A stretch of DNA of 64,000 nucleotides from the NCBI RefSeq assembly GCF_036894955.1, contig NZ_CP145905.1:2746501-2810500 (forward strand), read 5' to 3'. The notes below the pieces were generated by a model. It was not told where the DNA came from. It saw only the letters and a program-made list of their open reading frames with translations, and made no database searches. How positions within the stretch are numbered: the stretch's first letter is position 1; every line of letters begins with the position of its first letter. This stretch comes from Paenibacillus sp. KS-LC4 (lineage in GTDB: Bacteria > Bacillota > Bacilli > Paenibacillales > Paenibacillaceae). Positions 36,698 to 45,633 of this stretch are shown piece by piece. The translations under genes were made by a program, and so were the position numbers.

Positions 36698-36726
36698 TTG
36701 GCAAAGGGTCGGAAAAAGGTTATCAT
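36698..36726 (+). promoter_or_regulatory. Sigma-A promoter of recA
   Basis: TTGGCA (36698-36703), a 17-base spacer and TATCAT (36721-36726), just downstream of the SOS box. Confidence 0.7.
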
Positions 36727-36757
36727 AATATTATAAATAACGAAGGATGTGAGTGGA

Positions 36758-37819
36758 TTGGCTGATCGTCGTGCTGCGTTAGATATGGCTATGCGTCAAA
36801 TTGAGAAACAATTCGGCAAGGGCTCTATTATGAAACTAGGGGAATCAACACATATGCAAGTGGAGGTCGTGCCGAGCGGCTCGCTTGCTTTAGATATCGC
36901 ACTTGGAATCGGGGGTTTCCCGAGAGGACGTATTATTGAAGTATATGGACCTGAATCTTCTGGTAAAACGACTGTTGCGCTTCATGCGATTGCAGAAGTT
37001 CAACGTGCAGGTGGACAAGCTGCCTTTATCGATGCAGAGCATGCACTTGATCCGTTATATGCAAGCAAGCTCGGTGTCAATATTGATGAATTGCTGCTTT
37101 CCCAGCCAGATACAGGGGAGCAAGGGCTGGAAATCGCAGAAGCGCTCGTTCGCAGTGGCGCAGTTGATATTGTTGTTATTGACTCCGTCGCGGCACTTGT
37201 ACCTAAGGCTGAGATTGAAGGCGACATGGGGGACTCGCATGTTGGTTTACAAGCTCGCTTAATGTCTCAGGCGCTTCGCAAGCTGTCCGGTGCCATCAGT
37301 AAATCAAAGACGATTACGATCTTTATTAACCAACTGCGTGAGAAGGTTGGCGTTATGTTCGGTAACCCTGAGACGACACCAGGTGGACGCGCATTGAAGT
37401 TTTATTCTAGCATACGTCTCGATGTCCGCCGGATTGAGACACTTAAGCAAGGCAATGATATGATTGGTAACCGTACACGTATTAAAGTTGTCAAAAACAA
37501 AGTGGCTCCGCCGTTTAAGCAAGCCGAGGTTGACATTATGTATGGTGAGGGCATTTCCAAAGAGGGCACGCTTGTTGATATGGGTGTTGAGCTTGATATT
37601 GTACAAAAAAGCGGCGCATGGTTTTCCTACAATGGCGAGCGCCTCGGTCAAGGCCGGGAAAATGCTAAGCAGTTTTTGAAAGATCATGCAGATATTGCAG
37701 AAGTCATTGATAAGCAGATTCGGGATGCCAGCAATTTGGTAGCGACTGCTACTCAGGCGACAGGTCTTGGTCAAGAAGAAGAGGACGAGGACGATTTCGA
37801 CGAGTCTGAATTGGATTAA
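36758..37819 (+). CDS. recA: Recombinase RecA
   Basis: ATP-dependent strand-exchange protein and SOS co-protease. The 353 residues show Walker [10 protein letters not shown], Walker [13 protein letters not shown], loop 2 [16 protein letters not shown] and the acidic C-terminus. TTG at 36758 gives [22 protein letters not shown], matching the usual RecA N-terminus, with AAGGA about 10 bases upstream; the GTG at 36749 would add three residues and overlap that site. Controlled by the LexA box above and followed by recX. Confidence 0.98.
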   Translation: MADRRAALDMAMRQIEKQFGKGSIMKLGESTHMQVEVVPSGSLALDIALGIGGFPRGRIIEVYGPESSGKTTVALHAIAEVQRAGGQAAFIDAEHALDPLYASKLGVNIDELLLSQPDTGEQGLEIAEALVRSGAVDIVVIDSVAALVPKAEIEGDMGDSHVGLQARLMSQALRKLSGAISKSKTITIFINQLREKVGVMFGNPETTPGGRALKFYSSIRLDVRRIETLKQGNDMIGNRTRIKVVKNKVAPPFKQAEVDIMYGEGISKEGTLVDMGVELDIVQKSGAWFSYNGERLGQGRENAKQFLKDHADIAEVIDKQIRDASNLVATATQATGLGQEEEDEDDFDESELD

Positions 37820-37860
37820 TATATTAAATTAGTAACGAAATGGATAAATGACAATGACGA

Positions 37861-37884
37861 CGCCGTTCCTCTTTAGGGACGGCG
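37861..37884 (+). terminator. Hairpin between recA and recX
   Basis: CGCCGTTCC (37861-37869) pairs fully, with one G-T, with GGGACGGCG (37876-37884). The tail is poor in T, so it may be a partial terminator that lowers recX relative to recA. Confidence 0.5.
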
Positions 37885-37938
37885 AACTTGTTTTGGGAAA
37901 CATATATAACTATTTGAAAAACGTAATTTGGAGGGTTT

Positions 37939-38568
37939 ATGATTGAAATCAGAGCGGTCGAGAAAGACAGCAAGCATCGAAGCCGCTATCTTATATTCGC
38001 GGGAGGCGAGGAGCCGATTTTATCGGTTCACGAGGATCTGCTGATCCGTCATACGCTGTTTAAAGGGCAGCTTTTAACAGAGTCGCAAATAGAGGAAATT
38101 CGCAGCGAGGATGAGCGTTATCGCGCTTATGCGATGGCTGTTTATTATTTGGGCTTCAAGCCGCGGACAGGCAAGCAGATAGAGCAGTATCTGCAACGGA
38201 AGCTAATTGCTCAGGATCATATTAATTACACCATAGAGCGTTTAGAAAAGGAGCATATTGTGGATGATGAACAGTATGCGATGCAATTTGCCGCTCAGCG
38301 AATGAAAAGCAGCCATAAAGGCAGGCGTTACATTCAGCAGGAGCTTATGCAGCGGGGCGTGTCGAAAACAGCAGCGCTTGCTGCTACTTCGGCAATTGAC
38401 AGTGAAATGGAGCTGAATGCAGCAATTTCTAAGGCAACCAAAAAATGGCGCACAATAAAAGGAGAGCCTTTTGAGCGCAGACGCAAGCTGGCGGCATTTT
38501 TAATACGAAGGGGCTTTCCTGTAGACATTATTAAAGCCGCAGTAAAATCAGCGGAAGAGAATGCATAA
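37939..38568 (+). CDS. recX: Regulatory protein RecX
   Basis: Modulates RecA filaments by binding inside the groove. The 209-residue, helix-rich protein has the three-repeat RecX pattern (AMAVYYLGFKPRTGKQIEQYL, IEEIRSEDERYRAY, AFLIRRGFPVDIIKAAV). TTGGAGGG lies upstream of the ATG. It follows recA by about 120 bases with only a weak hairpin between, so SOS induction probably reaches it. Confidence 0.92.
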   Translation: MIEIRAVEKDSKHRSRYLIFAGGEEPILSVHEDLLIRHTLFKGQLLTESQIEEIRSEDERYRAYAMAVYYLGFKPRTGKQIEQYLQRKLIAQDHINYTIERLEKEHIVDDEQYAMQFAAQRMKSSHKGRRYIQQELMQRGVSKTAALAATSAIDSEMELNAAISKATKKWRTIKGEPFERRRKLAAFLIRRGFPVDIIKAAVKSAEENA

Positions 38569-38602
38569 TCTATGAAGCAAAAAGATCAACTTGGGCTTTT
38601 GC

Positions 38603-38632
38603 TTGACAAGTGATTTTACCAAAAGATAAAAT
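38603..38632 (+). promoter_or_regulatory. Sigma-A promoter of rny
   Basis: TTGACA (38603-38608), an 18-base spacer and TAAAAT (38627-38632). The leader to the rny start would be about 160 bases; no other feature is seen in it. Confidence 0.6.
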
Positions 38633-38799
38633 GAGTTTGTATTCCTTCCACATCAAATCTATTTTCCTTCCAAAAATTGATTTGAGAAGATTATTTTCGG
38701 CAAGTTGTTAGAAGATGAAAACGGTATGGAAACCGACTAAAATCAAATATCATTCCAAGCGTTTGCTTTTGTGAATGCAACGAGGAGGTGAACAAGAGG

Positions 38800-40341
38800 A
38801 TGGATCCTATTTGGACGATCTTGATCAGTCTCGTTGTTGGCGTTATTTTCTTTGGAGTTGGTTATTTTATTCGAAAGTCGATTGCCGAAGCTAAAATTTC
38901 CAGTGCTGAGCAGGCTGCTATCCAAATCGTAGAAAATGCGAAAAAAGAAGCAGAAGCCCAGAAGAAGGAAACGGTGCTGGAAGCGAAAGATGAAGTCCAC
39001 AAACTTCGTACCGAAGCTGAAAAAGACATTCGTGAACGTCGTAATGAGGTTCAGCGTCAGGACAGACGTTTACTCCAGAAAGAGGAGTCGTTGGATAAAA
39101 AATTAGAAGCGCTAGAACGCAAAGAAGAATTAGTTGCCAACAAAGAGAAACGGATCGATGAAACCCAAGAACAGATTGATACCATCTATAAGCAGCAGCT
39201 TAGCGAGCTGGAGCGAATTTCCGGCTTGACGATGGAAGGCGCGAAATCGATTATTTTGTCTAATGTTGAACAGGAAGTACGACATGAGACAGCACAGATG
39301 ATCAAGGAAATTGAGCAGCAGGCTAAAGAAGAAGCAGATAAAAAGGCACGTGATATTATATCGCTCGCTATCCAACGTTGTGCGGCTGATCACGTAGCAG
39401 AAACGACTGTATCAGTCGTCTCCTTACCGAATGAGGAAATGAAAGGCCGCATTATCGGACGCGAAGGTCGTAATATCCGCGCTCTGGAAACATTGACCGG
39501 TATCGATCTTATTATCGACGATACACCGGAAGCGGTCATCCTGTCTGGCTTCGATCCTATCCGGCGTGAAATTGCCCGCACTTCCCTTGAGAAGCTTGTC
39601 GCTGACGGACGTATCCATCCTGCTCGTATTGAAGAGATGGTTGAGAAATCACGCAAGGAAGTGGATGAGCGTATCCGTGAATACGGGGAGCAAGCTACTT
39701 TTGAGGTGGGTGTACATGGCTTGCATCCTGACTTGATTAAGATTTTGGGAAGACTCAAGTATCGGACAAGCTACGGTCAAAATGTGCTCAAGCACTCCAT
39801 GGAGGTTGCTTACTTGACTGGACTTATGGCTGCCGAGCTGGGCGAGGATATTACACTCGCAAAGCGCGCAGGCTTGCTGCATGACATCGGTAAAGCACTT
39901 GACCATGAGGTTGAGGGCTCGCACGTTGAGATTGGCGTTGAACTTGCCAAGAAATACAAAGAGCATCCTGTTGTTATTAACAGTATTGCTTCCCACCATG
40001 GCGATTGTGAAGCGACCTCGGTTATCGCAATGCTGGTTGGTGCAGCTGACGCTTTGTCGGCAGCACGTCCAGGCGCACGCCGTGAGACGCTCGAAACGTA
40101 TATCAAGCGTCTGGAGAAGCTGGAGAATATTTCGGAGTCATTCGAAGGTGTTGAGAAATCGTATGCCATTCAGGCCGGCCGTGAAGTACGTGTTATGGTA
40201 CAGCCTGAGAAGATTGACGATACAGAAGCATTCCGACTCGCTCGCGACATTACGAAGAAAATTGAAAGTGAGCTTGATTATCCAGGCCACATCAAAGTCA
40301 CCGTTATTCGTGAGACACGGGCTGTGGAATACGCGAAGTAA
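38800..40341 (+). CDS. rny: Ribonuclease Y
   Basis: Membrane-anchored endoribonuclease that starts decay of many mRNAs. The 513 residues comprise an N-terminal membrane span (about 4-22), a long charged coiled coil (about 30-200), a KH domain ([23 protein letters not shown]) and an HD domain with [10 protein letters not shown] and [10 protein letters not shown] at 38800 is chosen because AGGAGGTGA is 8 bases upstream; the GTG at 38788 is part of that site. Length is close to the B. subtilis enzyme. Confidence 0.97.
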   Translation: MDPIWTILISLVVGVIFFGVGYFIRKSIAEAKISSAEQAAIQIVENAKKEAEAQKKETVLEAKDEVHKLRTEAEKDIRERRNEVQRQDRRLLQKEESLDKKLEALERKEELVANKEKRIDETQEQIDTIYKQQLSELERISGLTMEGAKSIILSNVEQEVRHETAQMIKEIEQQAKEEADKKARDIISLAIQRCAADHVAETTVSVVSLPNEEMKGRIIGREGRNIRALETLTGIDLIIDDTPEAVILSGFDPIRREIARTSLEKLVADGRIHPARIEEMVEKSRKEVDERIREYGEQATFEVGVHGLHPDLIKILGRLKYRTSYGQNVLKHSMEVAYLTGLMAAELGEDITLAKRAGLLHDIGKALDHEVEGSHVEIGVELAKKYKEHPVVINSIASHHGDCEATSVIAMLVGAADALSAARPGARRETLETYIKRLEKLENISESFEGVEKSYAIQAGREVRVMVQPEKIDDTEAFRLARDITKKIESELDYPGHIKVTVIRETRAVEYAK

Positions 40342-40356
40342 ACAGTATAGCAACGC

Positions 40357-40388
40357 GGAAAAGTGGCTGCCCTGCAGCCACTTTTCCT
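40357..40388 (+). terminator. Hairpin after rny
   Basis: A perfect 14-base stem, GGAAAAGTGGCTGC and GCAGCCACTTTTCC, around CCT. The T run is inside the stem, so termination may be partial and ymdB may be co-transcribed. Confidence 0.7.
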
Positions 40389-40418
40389 GTCTGAATAGGT
40401 AAAAGGAAGTGAGCAGCA

Positions 40419-41213
40419 ATGAACGTATTATTTATTGGGGATATTGTTGGAAGTGTGGGGCGCGCAGCCGTAAAGCAAGTGCTTCCAGCGCTTAAATCGA
40501 AATACAATCCGCATATTATTATCGTAAACGGTGAAAATGCAGCAGCAGGCCGGGGCATTACTAAAAATATTGTCAATGAGCTGTTTGAATGCGGCGTTCA
40601 TGGCATTACGATGGGCAATCATACTTGGGATAACAAAGATATTTTTGATTGGATTGATGATGAGCCTCGTATCGTAAGACCTGCAAACTTTGCGGAAGGA
40701 ACGCCTGGACAAGGTATGGCGATTATTAAGGCGAACGGCAAGCAGCTGGCGATTATCAATTTGCAGGGGAGAACGTTTTTACCGCCGATTGATTGTCCAT
40801 TCCGCAAAGCGGATGAGCTAATCGAGGTGGCGCATGAAACGACAAAAAATATTTTGGTCGATTTTCATGCGGAAGCAACCTCGGAAAAAATTGCAATGGG
40901 CTGGCATCTGGCTGGTCATGCATCTGTGGTTGTAGGAACGCATACGCATGTTCAGACGAATGATGACACGATTTTACCAGGCGGCACAGCTTACTTGACG
41001 GATGTGGGTATGACAGGTCCGAAGGACGGGGTGCTCGGGATGGAGCGCAATGCAGTGCTGCACCGGTTTATGACACAAATGCCTACACGTTTTGTCGTGG
41101 ATGAGGGCAAGTGGCATTTGCATGGCGTGTCGATCCAAATTGATGATGCGACAGGTGAAACGACCAAATTCCAAAAAATTAGACTGGTTGAAGAAGATTG
41201 GCTGCTCATGTAG
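40419..41213 (+). CDS. ymdB: Metallophosphodiesterase YmdB
   Basis: A 264-residue calcineurin-like phosphodiesterase of the TIGR00282 family, known to hydrolyse 2',3'-cyclic nucleotides and to affect biofilm and motility choice in B. subtilis. Metal ligands are visible in FIGDIVGSVGR, VNGENAAAGRG, GNHTWDNK, VDFHAEATSEK and GTHTHVQTND. It follows rny in the conserved order; the association with RNase Y fits a role in RNA-linked signalling. Confidence 0.93.
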   Translation: MNVLFIGDIVGSVGRAAVKQVLPALKSKYNPHIIIVNGENAAAGRGITKNIVNELFECGVHGITMGNHTWDNKDIFDWIDDEPRIVRPANFAEGTPGQGMAIIKANGKQLAIINLQGRTFLPPIDCPFRKADELIEVAHETTKNILVDFHAEATSEKIAMGWHLAGHASVVVGTHTHVQTNDDTILPGGTAYLTDVGMTGPKDGVLGMERNAVLHRFMTQMPTRFVVDEGKWHLHGVSIQIDDATGETTKFQKIRLVEEDWLLM

Positions 41214-41227
41214 CAGTCTTTTTTTGT
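41202..41227 (+). terminator. Terminator overlapping the ymdB stop
   Basis: CTGCT/AGCAG with a short loop spanning the stop codon, followed by TCTTTTTTT. Confidence 0.75.
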
Positions 41228-41274
41228 TTAAAATTTAGATAATTCAGAACAGTCCGTTAATTTCGGCGATAAAA

Positions 41275-41303
41275 GCAGGAATTTTTCTACCTCTCTCGAA
41301 TAT
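41275..41303 (+). promoter_or_regulatory. Sigma-H-type promoter of spoVS
   Basis: GCAGGAATT (41275-41283) and a GAAT core (41298-41301) separated as in the sigma-H pattern RNAGGAWWW-N11/12-RNNGAATWW. B. subtilis spoVS is sigma-H dependent. Confidence 0.65.
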
Positions 41304-41352
41304 TATTGCTAGTAGTGGAATCCATCCATCATTCCCGAGGAGGTACATTTTT

Positions 41353-41613
41353 ATGGATGTATTAAAAGTTTCAGCAAAGTCCAATCCAAATTCCGTTGCA
41401 GGTGCGCTGGCCGGAGTTTTACGTGAACGCGGCGCCGCTGAATTACAAGCTATCGGGGCGGGTGCACTAAATCAAGCCATTAAGGCAGTTGCGATTGCGC
41501 GAGGATTTGTTGCTCCCAGCGGGGTGGATTTAATTTGTATACCGGCATTTACAGACATTGTGATTGATGGCGAGGATCGGACGGCGATCAAGCTCATTGT
41601 TGAGCCTAGATAA
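41353..41613 (+). CDS. spoVS: Stage V sporulation protein S
   Basis: An 86-residue Alba-like protein, almost invariant in spore-formers (MDVLKVSAKSNPNSVAGALAGVLRERG). It affects septation and coat/cortex steps and probably binds nucleic acid. GAGGAGG precedes the ATG. Flanked by its own sigma-H-like promoter and a terminator. Confidence 0.98.
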   Translation: MDVLKVSAKSNPNSVAGALAGVLRERGAAELQAIGAGALNQAIKAVAIARGFVAPSGVDLICIPAFTDIVIDGEDRTAIKLIVEPR

Positions 41614-41671
41614 GCGCTTAAACGAACGCCTTAGCTCGTTAGAGAAATGTAGAAAAAAGTTCATATGTAAC

Positions 41672-41706
41672 GCCTGCCTACACTCGCGTAAGCAGGTTTT
41701 TTGCTT
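41672..41706 (+). terminator. Terminator after spoVS
   Basis: CCTGC and TAC (41674-41681) pair with GTA and GCAGG (41688-41696), followed by TTTTTT. Confidence 0.8.
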
Positions 41707-41784
41707 TATAGTGACATATGTTGTTGTGGGTTAAAACAAATAAATGTTATGATTGCTTAGCGCGTTGCAGATTAAGGCGCATGG

Positions 41785-41799
41785 TCCTTGTGACAAGGA
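41785..41799 (+). promoter_or_regulatory. Hairpin in the pduL leader
   Basis: TCCTTG-TGA-CAAGGA, a perfect six-base stem 34 bases upstream of the pduL start, flanked by two GCAGAT copies (about 41767 and 41802). No known riboswitch is recognised. Confidence 0.35.
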
Positions 41800-41832
41800 T
41801 AGCAGATCAATAAGCGAAGGGAAGTAAATGCA

Positions 41833-42408
41833 ATGACACAAAAACTAGTACCTGTAGGGGTATCGGCACGCCATATTCATTTATCTGAGGAGCATGTCGC
41901 GATTTTATTTGGAGAAGGCTACGAGCTGACGGAGGCGAAAGCACTCTCTCAGCCAGGACAATATGCAGCAAATGAAACGGTTGCCGTAATCGGACCGAAA
42001 TCTTCTTTTCCTAAAGTAAGAATTCTTGGGCCTGTCCGCAAGGCGACACAGCTTGAAGTTTCACGCACGGATGCTTTCTCGATTGGCGTAAACCCGCCGG
42101 TTCGCGAATCCGGTGATATTAGCGGCTCGGCTGGCATTACGCTGAAGGGGCCTGCTGGTGAAGTGACCATTGAGGAAGGCGTTATCGTTGCAGCGCGCCA
42201 CATTCATTTTCATACGAGCGATGCTGAGAAATGGGGCATTGCCGATAAGCAAAAGCTGAAGGTGCGTTTTGGCGGAGAGCGCGGCGTTGTATTTGAGGAA
42301 GTGATTGCCCGTGTATCCCCAGACTTTGCACTCGACATGCATATTGATACGGACGAAGCGAATGCGGCCGGCATCAAAAATGGCGATACAGCTGAAATTG
42401 TAGGCTAA
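41833..42408 (+). CDS. pduL: PduL-type phosphate acyltransferase (phosphotransacylase)
   Basis: Transfers an acyl group between CoA and phosphate (acetyl- or propanoyl-phosphate). The 191 residues show the two zinc-binding HIH motifs ARHIHLS and ARHIHFH, the hallmark of PduL. No microcompartment shell genes are nearby and the N-terminus lacks an obvious encapsulation extension, so this is probably a housekeeping, Pta-like enzyme of acetate/acetyl-phosphate metabolism. The nearest genes (spoVS, miaB) are not metabolic partners. Confidence 0.92.
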   Translation: MTQKLVPVGVSARHIHLSEEHVAILFGEGYELTEAKALSQPGQYAANETVAVIGPKSSFPKVRILGPVRKATQLEVSRTDAFSIGVNPPVRESGDISGSAGITLKGPAGEVTIEEGVIVAARHIHFHTSDAEKWGIADKQKLKVRFGGERGVVFEEVIARVSPDFALDMHIDTDEANAAGIKNGDTAEIVG

Positions 42409-42443
42409 TCATTATTTTGTATTAGGCCTTACTTATTATTGAA

Positions 42444-42480
42444 ACGGATAGCGGCAAATAAGCTGCTGTCTGTTTTTTTA
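42444..42480 (+). terminator. Terminator after pduL
   Basis: A 12-pair stem (ACGGATAGCGGC with GCTGCTGTCTGT, including G-T pairs) followed by seven T. Confidence 0.85.
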
Positions 42481-42571
42481 TTTTTTAAGTAAAATAGGCA
42501 GGCGCTTTCAAGATTTGTTGGAAAAAATGGAGCATTAGCAGCATCTATAATGGATTCGATGGAGTTATATG

Positions 42572-42580
42572 TGTTATAAT
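42572..42580 (+). promoter_or_regulatory. Extended -10 promoter of miaB
   Basis: TGTTATAAT (42572-42580), a perfect extended -10 without a recognisable -35. Confidence 0.45.
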
Positions 42581-42636
42581 TTCTTATTGATGTTTAAACA
42601 CGGGTGAGCACAAGGATATAAGGATGTGACTAAAGC

Positions 42637-44226
42637 ATGACAAAGGGGAACTCGGCGGACTTGAAAGCCGCTAATAAAGATAGGGATTACTCGAAATATT
42701 TTGATTTCTCTGATGCGAAGGTGCTTAGCGAGGAAGATGGCAAAATCACCTATCGAATCAAAGGGCGCAATATTCAAATCAATGCTGCTCCGAACCACAA
42801 GGAAGAGAAAAAACGGGGCAAAGAGGATATAGAGGTTCATTATGATTTTTCCATACCGGAGGAATTCCGGACGCTAGGCAAGGGCAAATTTTATTTGATT
42901 CAAACGTACGGCTGCCAAATGAACGAGCATGACACGGAAGTTATGAAGGGCATGTTCGAGGAAATGGGCTATACGGCGACGGACGATCGGACTGAGGCGG
43001 ATGTGGTGCTGCTAAATACATGTGCGATTCGGGAAAATGCCGAGGATAAAGTATTCGGGGAGCTAGGACATCTGAAGGTGCTGAAGCAGCAGAAGCCGGG
43101 CTTGCTGCTTGGCGTATGCGGCTGCATGTCTCAGGAGGAATCGGTTGTCGGACGTATTTTACAAAAGCATTCCTTCGTCGATATGATTTTCGGCACGCAT
43201 AACATTCACCGCTTGCCCTTCCTGCTGCAAAATGCCTATTTCAGCAAAGAGATGGTTGTCGAGGTTTGGTCCAAGGAAGGCGATATTATCGAAAACATGC
43301 CGAAGAAACGCGAAGGCATGCGGGCTTGGGTTAACATTATGTATGGCTGCGATAAATTTTGCACGTACTGTATTGTGCCTTACACTAGGGGCAAGGAGCG
43401 GAGCCGCAGGCCAGAGGATGTCATTGCCGAGGTAAGGGAGCTGGCAAGACAGGGCTTCAAGGAAGTGACGCTGCTAGGGCAGAACGTAAACGCTTATGGC
43501 AAGGATTTTGAAGATATCGCCTATCGCTTTGGCGATCTCATGAACGATATGTCTAAAATCGACATTCCGCGCGTTCGTTTTACAACGAGTCATCCAAGAG
43601 ATTTTGATGATCATCTCATTGAGGTGCTGGCGCAGCGGGGCAATTTGGTCGAGCATATTCATCTGCCTGTTCAATCGGGCAGCACGGAAGTGCTTAAACG
43701 GATGAGCCGCAAATACTCGCGTGAAATGTATTTAGAGCTTGTAGGTAAAATTAAGGCGGCTATCCCGGATGCGATGCTGACCTCAGATATTATCGTCGGG
43801 TTCCCTGGCGAAACGGATGAGCAGTTCGAGGACACGCTCTCGCTCGTTCGCGAGGTGGGCTTTGACTCCGCCTATACCTTCCTTTACTCGCCGCGTGAAG
43901 GTACGCCTGCTGCCGGTATGGAGGATAATGTTCCACTTGATGTCAAGAAGCGTCGGCTGCAGCGTCTGAATGATTTACTTAAACAGATGAGCCTGGAAAG
44001 CCATGAGCGGATGATCGGCACGACAGTCGAGGTGCTGATTGAAGGTGAGAGCAAAAATAATGCTAATGTGCTGGCGGGACGTACTCGTACGAACAAGCTC
44101 GTGCATTTGGAAGGCCCGCAGGAATGGATTGGGCAGCTTATTGAAGCGAAAGTGACGGAAGCGAAAACCTGGTATATTAAAGCAGAGCCTACAGAAACGC
44201 AATTGCGTGAAGCGGTTGTGCTCTAA
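42637..44226 (+). CDS. miaB: tRNA-2-methylthio-N6-dimethylallyladenosine synthase MiaB
   Basis: Radical-SAM methylthiotransferase that modifies A37 of tRNAs reading UNN codons. The 529 residues include the N-terminal cluster cysteines ([22 protein letters not shown]), the radical SAM motif CDKFCTYC, and a C-terminal TRAM domain (about 455-520). The first about 70 residues are a charged extension typical of Bacillota MiaB. It is followed by the RicA/YmcA gene as in B. subtilis, where these proteins are functionally connected. Confidence 0.96.
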   Translation: MTKGNSADLKAANKDRDYSKYFDFSDAKVLSEEDGKITYRIKGRNIQINAAPNHKEEKKRGKEDIEVHYDFSIPEEFRTLGKGKFYLIQTYGCQMNEHDTEVMKGMFEEMGYTATDDRTEADVVLLNTCAIRENAEDKVFGELGHLKVLKQQKPGLLLGVCGCMSQEESVVGRILQKHSFVDMIFGTHNIHRLPFLLQNAYFSKEMVVEVWSKEGDIIENMPKKREGMRAWVNIMYGCDKFCTYCIVPYTRGKERSRRPEDVIAEVRELARQGFKEVTLLGQNVNAYGKDFEDIAYRFGDLMNDMSKIDIPRVRFTTSHPRDFDDHLIEVLAQRGNLVEHIHLPVQSGSTEVLKRMSRKYSREMYLELVGKIKAAIPDAMLTSDIIVGFPGETDEQFEDTLSLVREVGFDSAYTFLYSPREGTPAAGMEDNVPLDVKKRRLQRLNDLLKQMSLESHERMIGTTVEVLIEGESKNNANVLAGRTRTNKLVHLEGPQEWIGQLIEAKVTEAKTWYIKAEPTETQLREAVVL

Positions 44227-44278
44227 ACGATAAAAGGTTAACAGCAAAACTTGATACCACTAACAGGAGAGATGATAA

Positions 44279-44770
44279 ATGTCTGAGCAACAAACGGTCC
44301 AAGGAAATACGGAGCATGGCCATCACCATCATGAGCATGGCGAAGGATGCGGGATTCCAAAGTTTGATACGCGTGATTTGCTAATTCGCGAGGACATTAT
44401 GAAGAAGGCGAAGGAGCTTGCTGACCTGATTTATACTTCTGAGGAAGTACAGCAGTATCGCCGCGCAGAAAGCCAAATTCAAGGAAATAAGAAAGTTCAG
44501 GAATTGATTGCGACTGTGAAGAAAAAGCAAAAGGAGCTTGTCGCCTTCGAAACGACTTTCAAGAACGAGACGATGGTCAAAAAGATTGAGCAGGAAATGG
44601 AAGTGCTCCAGGATGAGCTGGACGGCATTCCGATCGTAACGGAATTCCAGCAAAGCCAGTCCGACATCAACTATTTGCTGCAGCTCGTTATTTCGATTGT
44701 TCGAGATACCGTTTCTGAGAAAATCAACGTTGAGGCAGGCTCTGAGGAAGCGCCTGCTGAATGCGACTAA
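44279..44770 (+). CDS. ymcA: RicA/YmcA-like regulatory protein with His-rich N-terminus
   Basis: A 163-residue helical protein of the YlbF/YmcA family (LADLIYTSEEVQQYRRAESQIQGN). YmcA (RicA) works with YlbF and YaaT in a complex that affects RNase Y, biofilm, competence and sporulation; rny lies 4 kb upstream. The first 30 residues are unusual: HGHHHHEHGEGCG looks metal-binding. Only two Cys are present (about 24 and 162), at opposite ends. The position directly after miaB supports the assignment. Confidence 0.87.
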   Translation: MSEQQTVQGNTEHGHHHHEHGEGCGIPKFDTRDLLIREDIMKKAKELADLIYTSEEVQQYRRAESQIQGNKKVQELIATVKKKQKELVAFETTFKNETMVKKIEQEMEVLQDELDGIPIVTEFQQSQSDINYLLQLVISIVRDTVSEKINVEAGSEEAPAECD

Positions 44771-44790
44771 CGAAAGCAAATGCAACAGGA

Positions 44791-44837
44791 AAGGGGCTGC
44801 ACAATGGCGAAATACCATTGCATGCAGCCCCTTTTTT
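44791..44837. terminator. Bidirectional terminator between ymcA and bioY
   Basis: AAGGGGCTGC and CAATGG pair with CCATTG and GCAGCCCCTT, with an A run on one side and a T run on the other. Confidence 0.93.
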
Positions 44838-44878
44838 ATAAAGAAAGTAAGTTAGAGTGCTTTAGAAATGCGAACACA

Positions 44879-45508
44879 TTAAACGGTTGTCGGGAATGAA
44901 GCAGCGGCTTCTGTATTTTGCTTACCAGTTGAAGCTTGAATCCTTAAAATATATGGCTTTAACGCCAGCGTTATAATGACCGCTAATACGGACTTGGCAG
45001 CATCGCCTGGCAGGAAGGGGTAGCAGCCATTAATCATTGCTTTTTGAAAGGAGAGGCCTGTTACTTGCATTAACCAAGGGATTCCAACGACATAAGCGAA
45101 AAAAGAACTAAACAGCTCGAAAATGACAAACAGCAAAATAGCGGTTGCGATGCGGTTTTTTGCTGCAAAGGAGCTATGAAGCAGCTTGGATGAGAAGAAG
45201 CCTACAAGCAGCGCGCAAAAGGGGAAGGCTACTAGAAAACCGCCAGTAGGTCCGGCAATCATACCGAGGCCGCCATTTCCGTTAATAAGCGGAAGACCAA
45301 TCGTTGCCAGTACAACGACAATCAATATGGATAAAAATCCATTGCGTGCACCGAGGAATAGTCCGGCGAGCGCAACGGCGAGCGTTTGCAGCGTTATCGG
45401 TACTGGCGAGGCGGCAAACTTGAATTGAAGGCTGCTCATGACAATAAATAAGGCAGCGAATAAGGCTATGTACACCAGGCTGCGAATATTCGTACTGCGT
45501 TTGATCAA
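44879..45508 (-). CDS. bioY: Biotin transporter substrate-binding (S) component BioY
   Basis: A 209-residue, six-TM ECF S component that binds biotin. BioY features are seen in ALFAALFIVMSSLQFKF, PVPITLQTLAVALAGLFLGARNG and NGNGGLGMIAGPTGGFL. TTG at 45508 is the start, with AAAGGAG 9-10 bases upstream; the open frame continues 16 codons into the promoter. It is divergent from the ATPase genes ecfA and ecfA-ecfT, with a BirA-type operator between, giving a complete ECF biotin transporter. Confidence 0.93.
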   Translation of the reverse strand: MIKRSTNIRSLVYIALFAALFIVMSSLQFKFAASPVPITLQTLAVALAGLFLGARNGFLSILIVVVLATIGLPLINGNGGLGMIAGPTGGFLVAFPFCALLVGFFSSKLLHSSFAAKNRIATAILLFVIFELFSSFFAYVVGIPWLMQVTGLSFQKAMINGCYPFLPGDAAKSVLAVIITLALKPYILRIQASTGKQNTEAAASFPTTV

Positions 45509-45546
45509 TGAAATCGTCTCCTTTAAAATGATGATTGCTTTTATAA

Positions 45547-45579
45547 TGTTAACCATATATCATTCACTTATGGTTAACA
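45547..45579. promoter_or_regulatory. BirA-type operator between bioY and the ECF ATPase genes
   Basis: A perfect 11-base inverted repeat, TGTTAACCATA (45547-45557) and TATGGTTAACA (45569-45579), 11 bases apart. It matches the GTTAAC half-sites of Bacillota BirA. On the minus strand it covers a bioY promoter (TTGTTA, 17 bases, TATGGT). On the plus strand it directly follows a TATAAT (45542-45547) that could serve ecfA. Confidence 0.8.
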
Positions 45580-45633
45580 AAATGGATTGTAGCACAGAGC
45601 GGCGCTTTGGGGAAGAGGGCAGGTGAAATTTTT

